DNA from: Bacteroidia bacterium
GTDB taxonomy: Bacteria; Bacteroidota; Bacteroidia; Bacteroidales; VadinHA17
DNA: 57,791 nt
Assembly (NCBI GenBank): GCA_026391475.1
Contig: JAPLED010000120.1
Span: 1 to 57,791 of the forward strand
Reading direction: 5' to 3'
The translations under genes were made by a program, and so were the position numbers. Shown here piece by piece: positions 26,408 through 33,044 of this stretch. The notes below the pieces were generated by a model. It was not told the origin of the DNA. It was given only the letters and a program-made list of their open reading frames with translations, and did no database searches. Each line of letters begins with the position of its first letter. Positions within the stretch are counted from its first letter, which is position 1.

Positions 26408-27625
26408 ATGCAATTAATTGACCGGCCACTTTATACCAAAAAGATCAGACCATTTATCGGAAAGGGTATCATAAAAGTTCTTACCGGACAACGAAGAGTC
26501 GGTAAAAGTTGTATCCTGCAGCAACTGATGAAAGTGATAAAAGAGGAAGATCCTTCAGCCAATATCATATATATTAATATGGAGTTTGAGGAATTCAGGA
26601 TGATCCGGAATGATAAGGATCTGTTTGATTTTCTTAAAGGGAGGTTCCTTCCAAAGGTTGAGAATTACCTGTTTATAGATGAAATCCAGGATATTGAGGG
26701 TTTCGAGAATGTATTGAGAAGCCTTCAGGCCAAAGAGAGTTGCGATATTTTTTGCACAGGAAGCAATGCAAAAATATTATCGGGAGAGCTTTCTACCTAC
26801 CTCTCTGGAAGATTTATAGAGTTTCATATTCATAGTCTGAGTTATCCGGAATTTCTTCAGTTTCATCAGTTGGAAAGTAATAATCAGAGTCTTATGCTCT
26901 ATCTCACTTATGGAGGAATGCCATATTTATCTCGCCTCAGCTTAACTGATGAAATGGTTTTCGAATACCTTCGTAACATCTATTCCACCATACTGCTGAA
27001 AGATGTGGTGAAGAGAGAGGGAATCCGAAATGTTGATTTTCTGGAAACACTTGCTCTTTACGCAGCTGACAACGTAGGTAGTCTTTTTTCGGCAAACAAT
27101 ATCAGCAAATTCCTGAAATCGCAGCGGACTGATATTTCAACTACTCAGGTAATCAGTTATCTGAAAGCATTATGCAATGCATATTTAATAAATAAAGTCG
27201 GGAGAATCGGAATCAACGGTATTAAAAAGTTTGAGGTTGGTGACAAATATTTTTTTGAAGATCTTGGACTAAGAAACTGTTTCCTGGGCTTCAATTTACA
27301 GAGAGACATTCATAAGCTTATGGAGAATGCCGTCTATCTTCACATTTCATTGCTTCAATATGAAGTTTTTGTCGGGAAGCATGATACACAGGAAGTTGAT
27401 TTTATCGGGATAAAACAGGGACAAAAGGTATATATTCAGGTTACATATCTTATGACCGACGAAAAAACCAGGGACCGTGAATTCGGGAACCTGCTGAACA
27501 TAAAGGATAATTACCCGAAGTATGTTGTGAGCCTGGATGATTTTAACAAAGGAAGTGATGTGCAGGGAATCAGGCACGTACACCTGTCAGATTTTCTTAA
27601 ACTTGAGAAGTTACAGGTTGAATAG
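26408..27625 (+). CDS. ATP-binding protein, AAA_14 + DUF4143
   Basis: A 405-residue protein of the widespread AAA_14/DUF4143 type. Walker A is GQRRVGKS near residues 28-35, Walker B YLFIDEIQDIEGF, and the sensor region FCTGSNAKIL follows. The DUF4143 half begins after SYPEFLQF and GGMPYL, has a winged-helix-like middle and ends in a segment with EVDFIGIKQGQKVYIQVTY that resembles a PD-(D/E)xK nuclease core. The cellular role of the family is not established. It is common in mobile and repeat-rich regions. Here it lies between direct repeats of 37 bases and one copy ends inside a disrupted HEPN gene, suggesting it arrived as a unit. Confidence 0.85.
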   Translation: MQLIDRPLYTKKIRPFIGKGIIKVLTGQRRVGKSCILQQLMKVIKEEDPSANIIYINMEFEEFRMIRNDKDLFDFLKGRFLPKVENYLFIDEIQDIEGFENVLRSLQAKESCDIFCTGSNAKILSGELSTYLSGRFIEFHIHSLSYPEFLQFHQLESNNQSLMLYLTYGGMPYLSRLSLTDEMVFEYLRNIYSTILLKDVVKREGIRNVDFLETLALYAADNVGSLFSANNISKFLKSQRTDISTTQVISYLKALCNAYLINKVGRIGINGIKKFEVGDKYFFEDLGLRNCFLGFNLQRDIHKLMENAVYLHISLLQYEVFVGKHDTQEVDFIGIKQGQKVYIQVTYLMTDEKTRDREFGNLLNIKDNYPKYVVSLDDFNKGSDVQGIRHVHLSDFLKLEKLQVE

Positions 27626-27647
27626 TTACTGTTTGTGTTTTGTACTG

Positions 27648-27684
27648 TTTGATTTTTAAGTAATAAAACATAATCAGTAATCAC
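27648..27684. repeat. Direct repeat, right copy, flanking ATPase gene
   Basis: Second copy of the repeat at 26218-26254, with one base shorter T run and one extra base near GTAATCAC. The last codons and stop of the truncated HEPN frame fall in this copy. Confidence 0.75.
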
Positions 27685-27814
27685 ATGAGTAATATAATCT
27701 GTTAATGGCGGTATTCCACTTTTTGTTTTCTATCAGGATTAAAGCATCATCAAATGATTCTTCAGCTCTCTGGAATCTATATTTGATATACTCATCTTTA
27801 TTTTCAATCTTCAT
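27674..27814 (-). pseudogene. HEPN-domain toxin, truncated to 46 residues
   Basis: The frame starts at an ATG overlapping the MNT stop codon (ATGA) and reads MKIENKDEYIKYRFQRAEES through NRLYYSCDY before a stop. This is the first helix pair of a HEPN protein (Y/KYRxxRAxEsxxDA...NxAxNRLYYS), normally about 110-140 residues. The RNase motif (R-x4-6-H) lies in the missing C-terminal part. The frame is lost within the direct repeat next to the ATPase segment, and I see no continuation on the other side, so the 3' part was deleted or replaced. Confidence 0.72.
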
Positions 27815-28125
27815 AGCCGGATACCTTCCTTTTTAACATTTTTATAAAGAGGGGAAAAGATCAGCCTGTTTTGCCAGTAATCTTTTGAATAGATAAATGT
27901 TGAAATAATCTGACCTGACTCAAGTTCCAAATTATAAAGATCGTCTCTGAATTTGTCTTCAATTTCGTTAGTAATGTCCAGATTATCAATAAGGATAAGT
28001 ATATCCCAATCTGAATCAGGCCGGTTATCTCCTCTGGCTCGTGATCCGAAAAGAAAAGCCTCCGCGTCTGGATCTTTTCCATGAATAGCCTTTGAAATAT
28101 TATCAAGAATTGAAGCCCGTTTCAT
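27811..28125 (-). CDS. MNT-type nucleotidyltransferase (HEPN antitoxin)
   Basis: Minimal nucleotidyltransferase with the motif GSRARGDNRPDSDWDILI (G-S-x-R-G ... D-x-D), which in MNT-HEPN systems AMPylates and silences the HEPN toxin. I chose the ATG at 28125 (MKRASILDNISKAIHG), matching the usual family start; upstream ATGs at 28170 and 28212 would add an unlikely hydrophobic leader. Length is about 104 residues. The antitoxin appears intact while its partner is cut short, so the pair can no longer act as a normal toxin-antitoxin system. Confidence 0.82.
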   Translation of the reverse strand: MKRASILDNISKAIHGKDPDAEAFLFGSRARGDNRPDSDWDILILIDNLDITNEIEDKFRDDLYNLELESGQIISTFIYSKDYWQNRLIFSPLYKNVKKEGIRL

Positions 28126-28257
28126 ATCGACAAATTGTTTAGCCAAAGATACGAATTTTTGTTTTATCATAATTTGCAGGAAATTTACCACGTACCATAA
28201 ACAATATAACAATGTTTGTATGGCACAGTTCAGACTAAAATATCAATGAAAATTTGT

Positions 28258-28297
28258 TTATAAATCAGGAATATTCCGGAATATTCCTGATTTATAA
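28258..28297. repeat. Perfect 40-bp palindrome
   Basis: Twenty bases on each side of 28277/28278 are exact complements with no spacer. The core is a tandem duplication of the 10-base palindrome GGAATATTCC. It lies between the small membrane protein gene and the MNT gene. Possible roles are a cruciform-forming transcript end, an operator with two sites, or a recombination or replication site of the element. Confidence 0.9.
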
Positions 28298-28342
28298 GCC
28301 ATTTTATGGACTTTTCCGAATTATCCTGCGATTAAATAGATT

Positions 28343-28522
28343 TTAGGATTCCTCAACTTTAGTTTGAGTAGGGATCTGGCTTTTCATGACTGCATAACAA
28401 ATTATAAAGCCTAAGCCAAATGCAATACAATACCAAATAAAGCTGTTTTTCTTACGTTGAATTTCATGCTTTTGTAAATGCTCCAGCAGAGGATTTGTCG
28501 AATTATTAAAGATCTGATTCAT
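28343..28522 (-). CDS. Small single-pass membrane protein (59 residues), unknown
   Basis: An ATG at 28522 opens a 59-codon frame: a polar N-terminus (MNQIFNNSTNPLLEHLQKHE), a basic stretch QRKKN, one hydrophobic helix (FIWYCIAFGLGFIICYAVM) and a short polar tail. The start lies 17 bases inside the end of the upstream Cys/His-rich gene, which suggests coupled translation. The positive-inside rule places the N-terminus in the cytoplasm. No family recognised. Confidence 0.62.
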   Translation of the reverse strand: MNQIFNNSTNPLLEHLQKHEIQRKKNSFIWYCIAFGLGFIICYAVMKSQIPTQTKVEES

Positions 28523-28901
28523 GACAAATAAATATTAAATGTTCATCATTGACTATTTCAATAGTATAGCCATATTTATCAAAAAAAAATATTTTCTTAT
28601 TAAAACGTTCACGTATGATTGAAGGACAGTCAAATTTTAATCCTTGCTCTAATGCCACCAAATATGAAATACCACGTTTTTGTGGGTCAAGCTTATACAA
28701 ATATGCAGCTACAGTCTCATTTTTTTGAATCAGAAGTTTAGCCGTATTCCCGACTTTATATTTTTCTTTTTGGTGTTGTTTTTTATATCTACTTTCACAA
28801 TCGGGATGCGATTTTCTGTTTCCGTGAGCTTCTTCTTCCAGTGGCTTTTTGCATCTATTGCATAACCTTTTCGCTATTAGATGTTCCTGATCTTTTTCCA
28901 T
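28506..28901 (-). CDS. Cys/His-rich small protein, unknown
   Basis: A 131-residue protein. The N-terminal 40 residues hold CNRCKKP and SHPDCE, a C-x2-C ... H-x2-C arrangement that could bind zinc, followed by a basic stretch (ESRYKKQHQKEKYK). The C-terminal 70 residues are alpha/beta with no known motif (GYTIEIVNDEHLIFICH). Similar CxxC starts occur in accessory proteins of Bacteroidota elements. The downstream membrane protein gene overlaps its end. Function unknown. Confidence 0.68.
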   Translation of the reverse strand: MEKDQEHLIAKRLCNRCKKPLEEEAHGNRKSHPDCESRYKKQHQKEKYKVGNTAKLLIQKNETVAAYLYKLDPQKRGISYLVALEQGLKFDCPSIIRERFNKKIFFFDKYGYTIEIVNDEHLIFICHESDL

Positions 28902-28956
28902 TTTTTATTTTTATTTTAATCTTTTAAAATATATCTGATTTCTATTATCTTTTTCA

Positions 28957-29268
28957 TTACATAACTAGTTTAAATTTTTGTAGTAGGTCTGAATTGTCTT
29001 TAATTTTAAGTCTTTTTGTAGAAAGCGGAGCCGGCTCGTAATTTAACAGGTCTTCAATTCGACAATTGAAAAACCGGGCCAACCGTGCCAGGTCATCTAC
29101 TGGCATACTGTAGTTTTCATTCACCCTTGTATACATATATCGGAAGAATGTTCTGGAGCTTATTTTCAATGCTGTTGGTAAAATTTTTATTGCTAACTTG
29201 TACTCTTCGTGAGTAAGTAACTCCAACCTCTCTTTAATTTTATATTTTAAATCAATTTTGGATCTCAC
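28957..29268 (-). CDS. Putative HTH (Cro/CI-like) regulator
   Basis: A 103-residue basic protein. The segment from about 32 to 75 (LKISSRTFFRYMYTRVNENYSMPVDDLARLARFFNCRIEDLL) reads as the second half of an XRE helix-turn-helix, with the usual LARLARFF-N-C-RIEDLL closing helices. The C-terminus is Lys-rich. It is divergent from the XRE gene at 29396 with a strong inverted repeat between them, the arrangement of a lysogeny-type switch. Confidence 0.68.
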   Translation of the reverse strand: MRSKIDLKYKIKERLELLTHEEYKLAIKILPTALKISSRTFFRYMYTRVNENYSMPVDDLARLARFFNCRIEDLLNYEPAPLSTKRLKIKDNSDLLQKFKLVM

Positions 29269-29293
29269 AGATTAGGATTTTGTAAATTTTTTC

Positions 29294-29357
29294 ATATCTT
29301 TGTAAAGACATTGCAGTATCTTATCTTATTAACTTGTATTTATCTTTACAAAGATAT
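29294..29357. promoter_or_regulatory. Paired inverted operator between divergent HTH genes
   Basis: ATATCTTTGTAAAGA (29294-29308) and its exact complement TCTTTACAAAGATAT (29343-29357) lie 34 bases apart in the 127-bp space. Each copy is itself nearly palindromic (TCTTT-2-AAAGA), so each may hold a repressor dimer. Each copy also contains TATCTTTG, which fits the -7 consensus TAnnTTTG, reading rightward in the left copy and leftward in the right copy. Any such promoters would face each other and interfere. Confidence 0.7.
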
Positions 29358-29395
29358 GTATTTTAATTTACACAAGCAAATAAATAATAATTATT

Positions 29396-29851
29396 ATGAG
29401 TATTGGGTCAAGAATAAAGGTAATAGCTAAATCAAAAAAAGTTTCTCCTCAGCAACTTGGAAACATAATAGGTAAAACCAGGCAGGCAGTTTATGACATT
29501 TATAATGATCGTGTTTCAATTAGCATAGATACTGTTGTAAAAATAGCCAAAGAACTGAATGTACCACTTATTACATTATTAATTGAGAATCCAGATGCAT
29601 ATTATGATTTGATGCCAAAAGCCATCCCCATCGAAGAAATTCTGAAACTGCTGACATACATTCATGAAAATACAAAGGAGGGATTGGGTCTGGTGAATCT
29701 TCGAATTACCAAATCAAGTGAAGGAATGTTTATCTTGGAATCAGTATTTAATGAACTAAAAAATGAAATTACCGAGGAGGAAATTAATAAATTTGGAAAT
29801 TACGTATATGAAAGTTACCTGGTTACTTCACCTGAGTTGTTAAAAAAATAA
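29396..29851 (+). CDS. XRE-family transcriptional regulator
   Basis: A 151-residue protein with an N-terminal Cro/CI helix-turn-helix: GSRIKVIAKSKKVSPQQLGNIIGKTRQAVYDIYNDRVSISIDTVVKIAKELNVPLITLL (about residues 4-62). The C-terminal ~85 residues are mainly helical and acidic and probably mediate dimerisation or sensing. Divergent from the putative HTH gene at 28957, likely controlling the element's switch with it. Last gene before the right end of the element. Confidence 0.86.
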   Translation: MSIGSRIKVIAKSKKVSPQQLGNIIGKTRQAVYDIYNDRVSISIDTVVKIAKELNVPLITLLIENPDAYYDLMPKAIPIEEILKLLTYIHENTKEGLGLVNLRITKSSEGMFILESVFNELKNEITEEEINKFGNYVYESYLVTSPELLKK

Positions 29852-29924
29852 TTGAATGCTTTTAAATTATTACTACAAAATTACCACTCTTAAATAAATG
29901 TTTTAACCAGGTAAAAAGACATTC

Positions 29925-29990
29925 TGCGCCAAATGTTATAACTTTGCAAAAAAACAGGTCTGCGCCAAAAAAAAAGCCTTTTGCGCCAAA
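29925..29990 (+). repeat. TGCGCCAAA motif cluster, right end (candidate integrase arm sites)
   Basis: Three direct copies of TGCGCCAAA at 29925-29933, 29961-29969 and 29982-29990, 54-120 bases inside the right att site. They match the three copies inside the left end. Confidence 0.6.
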
Positions 29991-30043
29991 ATGATGAGTT
30001 TAACAAATTAATATTCAACTATATACAAAATGAAGAGATTCAA

Positions 30044-30058
30044 CCCCATCTTCCACCC
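30044..30058 (+). repeat. Attachment site, right end
   Basis: Exact copy of the 15-base tRNA-His 3' end (24670-24684). The next host sequence is a terminator hairpin that would originally have followed the tRNA gene. Confidence 0.85.
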
Positions 30059-30059
30059 G

Positions 30060-30102
30060 AAAAAAAGTAGAGACAGGTCTCAGACCTGTCTCTACTTTTT
30101 TT
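30060..30102. terminator. Bidirectional terminator (ccsBA and, before insertion, tRNA-His)
   Basis: A 21-bp perfect stem centred on 30081 (arms AAGTAGAGACAGGTCT and AGACCTGTCTCTACTT within A/T runs) with T runs on both strands. It follows the ccsBA stop codon on the minus strand by 30 bases. Removing the element would place it directly after tRNA-His on the plus strand. Confidence 0.88.
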
Positions 30103-30132
30103 AAAATGATTTCCGACATACTGTATCAGTTT

Positions 30133-32931
30133 TCAGTTTTTCTTCTGTTTTGTGGCCTTTGTATCCTCAATCTTTCTAAATCTATAATATTTTGTATATG
30201 CCAGGAATGAGAGTGCCGTCAAAACGATAACAGCGATATAAACAAACGATGGCACCGGAACCGGATCTCCTGATGCATAGGAATGCAGGCCCGATAAATA
30301 ATAGTTCACACCAAAATAGGTCATCAGAACTGATGAGAAGGCAAAAAGGGATATCAGGTTGAAGGTAAAGATATCCTTCATACCCGGAATCATCCGTGAA
30401 TGAATCACAATACTATATATAATTATAGTTATGAGCGACCATGTCTCCTTTGGATCCCATCCCCAGTACCGGCCCCATGATTCATTTGCCCATACAGCTC
30501 CTAGAAATGTCCCAATTGTAAGAAAATAGAGCCCCAGTGTAAGTGTCTTGTAGTTGATAACGGTCAGCTCATCAATGGTATTTGCTATCTTCTCCTTGTT
30601 CTTATTGTTCGATAATGCTAGCAGTATCATTGTGATTAGCCCAAGAATTGCACCTAGTCCAAGGAACCCATAGCTGCCTGTAATGACCGACACATGAAGT
30701 GTCAGCCAGTATGACTTAAGAACAGGTACAAGGTTGGTTATCTCAGGGTCCATAAAACTGAGATGAGCAACCATAAGAGTCATTGAAGCCAGTACAGCTG
30801 TCGCTGAAAGAGCAAAAGCCGATTTGCGAATGAAAATAAATCCTGCCAGTATTGTAACCCATGAAATAAAGATCATTGATTCATATCCGTTGCTCATTGG
30901 AGAACGACCTGCGATATACCATCTGAGACCAAGTCCGAGAGTATGAAACAGAAATCCTGCAAAAAGCAATATGCCAAGAACCCTTACAAATAAAGAGGTC
31001 TCTTTTTTACCCCTGATCACCATGGTAATCAGTCCTATAAGCATGATCAATCCAATAGTTGCATAAAACGGGAAGAGACGTTCAAAGATGCTGAGTTTAT
31101 AATACAGCAATTCAGCATTGGTTTTTGATTTTGAAGGAAGATCATATCCTGCAAACCTGGTCTGATATTCACTTATCGATCCGGTAACCTGCCGGGTGGC
31201 TGCAATATTATTAGTTTGAAGAGCATCTGTAAAAACAGGAATAATATTCTTCAGATAAAGCGAATCTTCTTTACTCACAGCTTTTCCGAGAGCTTCCTCC
31301 GATGATCCCCAGTTATATGTTCCGTCCTTCAGAGGGAATAACTTTAAAAAATCACCTTTATAAATCATAAAGACGATATTTACCCGTTCGTCGATTTTCA
31401 TCACCTCCTTATCCATCTTGCTTCTATCGCCGGGAGCTTTAGAATAAGCAGTATTAACCTCTTCAGAAATCTTATAAGTTCCGCTGCCATCAAGGTTGAC
31501 AAGATCGGAAAATGCAGCAAATTTCCCACTGATACCCAGTTTGCTCTGGAGATCCTTATTTGAAACCCTGATTAAAGGAACATCCTTCCAGTTATTAAAA
31601 TCGAGATACAGACCCAGGAAGACCTGCATTGAATTTAGCCCTTCAAACTCATTCTCCCTTGTCACCTTCCGGAGAATATCGTAACTCAATGTTAAGAGAG
31701 GTTTGGTCCTTCCCTTCTGATCCTGAACGAGTACTTTGCCAAACTCCTCAGATACAGCCTTATCCGGAACCAGTTTCTGGGCATTTACACTTGTAAGTCC
31801 CGATAGAAACAGAATCAAAATAATTGCAGGAATAAATTTCCTTATGTTTGATTGCCAGTATCCGGCGTTGACATTGCGAAATACCGTGTCTTTGCTGAGC
31901 AATGTTATAATGATAAATATAAAAAGTAGTCCATACCCCGTATAAGTAACCAACATACCGGCTACATCGTGGCTAACAGACAAAATTGTACCTTTTTCAT
32001 CCTGGTCGTACGATGACTGGTAAAACCGGTACCCTTTATATTTGAGAATATTATTCATGAAGATCATGAAAGGTTTTTCAACATTTGCGGTATTGTCAAT
32101 AAGGACAACATCACTCTTATAGCCCGACGGACTGGTAGAACCAGGGTATCTTTCGAGAACAAAATCATTAAGCTTAATGCTGAAAGGAAGTATTGTGCTC
32201 TTTGAGCCGTAAGTGATCTCAACCGTTTTCCCATCCGTCAGGCAGGAGCCGGAGGCAACTTTTTCTGACTCCCTGTCCCACAAATAGATTGTTGTTGATT
32301 CAGTTCCCCTGAACAGATGAAATATAAAGGCATTTTGCCCTGTATTCTGTTCCCCGGGGTTAACAGCTACTGCTTTCTTATCACCGGTATTTGTGATTTC
32401 CTCAGCGGCATTGGGGATAATCTTTGCCAGAACCAGTTCATAATCCTTATCATTGATGTTTAGAGTCTTATTATAATCATCGGCTGATACAGAGGTCATT
32501 GAGTATTTTTCCGAGTGGCTGTCAATAATATTCCCGCTGACATCTTTAATGGAATACCCAATATACTTTTCATTTGAAAAACAGGTATTCTGTTCCTCCC
32601 CTTCACGTATATGTATTGCCCCTTCCCATCCGAAATACCGTGTAATACCGGCTCCGGCAATCATAAGAATAAATGAGAGATGAAACAGGAAAACAGGAAG
32701 TTTTTCTCTTTTGTATAGTTTTAAAACAACTAACCGTCCAACCAGGTTTGCAGCAAGAAGTAACAAAATCAATTCGAACCACTTCGCATTATAAACCATG
32801 CTGTAAGCAGCAGACGACCCAAAGTCATTTTCTATGAAGGTGGCTGCTGCCATTGAAACAGCAAATAAAACAAATAAGACACCCATCAAAACCGGAGAAA
32901 AAAGAAATTTAATGTACTTCATAATCATCAA
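30133..32931 (-). CDS. ccsBA: Fused cytochrome c biogenesis protein CcsBA
   Basis: System II (Ccs) heme export and ligation to c-type cytochromes. The 932-residue protein joins a ResB/CcsB-like N-terminus (first helices, then the large periplasmic region from about 110 to 330 and a mid helix near 340) to a CcsA C-terminus. The C-terminal half has eight or so helices and the tryptophan-rich heme motif WGRYWGWDPKETWSLI with external His residues nearby. It provides the maturation needed by all the CxxCH proteins encoded in the next 12 kb. The start could be the ATG at residue 1 or residue 4 (MKYIKFLF). Confidence 0.93.
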   Translation of the reverse strand: MMIMKYIKFLFSPVLMGVLFVLFAVSMAAATFIENDFGSSAAYSMVYNAKWFELILLLLAANLVGRLVVLKLYKREKLPVFLFHLSFILMIAGAGITRYFGWEGAIHIREGEEQNTCFSNEKYIGYSIKDVSGNIIDSHSEKYSMTSVSADDYNKTLNINDKDYELVLAKIIPNAAEEITNTGDKKAVAVNPGEQNTGQNAFIFHLFRGTESTTIYLWDRESEKVASGSCLTDGKTVEITYGSKSTILPFSIKLNDFVLERYPGSTSPSGYKSDVVLIDNTANVEKPFMIFMNNILKYKGYRFYQSSYDQDEKGTILSVSHDVAGMLVTYTGYGLLFIFIIITLLSKDTVFRNVNAGYWQSNIRKFIPAIILILFLSGLTSVNAQKLVPDKAVSEEFGKVLVQDQKGRTKPLLTLSYDILRKVTRENEFEGLNSMQVFLGLYLDFNNWKDVPLIRVSNKDLQSKLGISGKFAAFSDLVNLDGSGTYKISEEVNTAYSKAPGDRSKMDKEVMKIDERVNIVFMIYKGDFLKLFPLKDGTYNWGSSEEALGKAVSKEDSLYLKNIIPVFTDALQTNNIAATRQVTGSISEYQTRFAGYDLPSKSKTNAELLYYKLSIFERLFPFYATIGLIMLIGLITMVIRGKKETSLFVRVLGILLFAGFLFHTLGLGLRWYIAGRSPMSNGYESMIFISWVTILAGFIFIRKSAFALSATAVLASMTLMVAHLSFMDPEITNLVPVLKSYWLTLHVSVITGSYGFLGLGAILGLITMILLALSNNKNKEKIANTIDELTVINYKTLTLGLYFLTIGTFLGAVWANESWGRYWGWDPKETWSLITIIIYSIVIHSRMIPGMKDIFTFNLISLFAFSSVLMTYFGVNYYLSGLHSYASGDPVPVPSFVYIAVIVLTALSFLAYTKYYRFRKIEDTKATKQKKN

Positions 32932-32971
32932 AATAATTTGTTAAATATTTTATCTAATAAGTCTGGAGACA

Positions 32972-33044
32972 GAAGTCGGAAGTCGGAAGTCGGAAGCCGG
33001 AAGTAAAAAATTCTTCGGACTCCGGGCTTCTGACTTCGGACTTC
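32972..33044. repeat. GAAGTCG repeat tract with inverted half
   Basis: Four GAAGTCG-type units (32972-33004) face a complementary tract (33012-33044) that ends at the Crp/Fnr stop codon. Together they can fold into an imperfect hairpin that might terminate the Crp/Fnr transcript. The left half matches 22921-22943 at 22 of 23 positions. Confidence 0.75.

Larger units (their letters stand above)
24685..30058 (+). mobile_element. Integrative element in tRNA-His (about 5.4 kb)
   Basis: The element begins at the 3' end of tRNA-His and ends with a 15-bp exact copy of it. The first gene inside is a tyrosine integrase pointing away from the tRNA. Other cargo: AAA_14/DUF4143 ATPase, MNT antitoxin with truncated HEPN, a small membrane protein, a Cys/His-rich protein and two HTH regulators. 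Three TGCGCCAA motifs lie just inside each end. Host genes resume at 30133. There is no relaxase, replication or capsid gene, so it is either a degraded island or a small satellite that depends on a helper. Confidence 0.85.

Noticed and set aside
28957-29851. Toxin-antitoxin pair made of the two HTH genes
   Set aside because: The genes are divergent and both read as DNA-binding proteins; a regulatory switch fits better.
24685-30058. Prophage or ICE
   Set aside because: No capsid, terminase, relaxase, coupling protein or replication gene is present; only integrase, regulators and small cargo genes.
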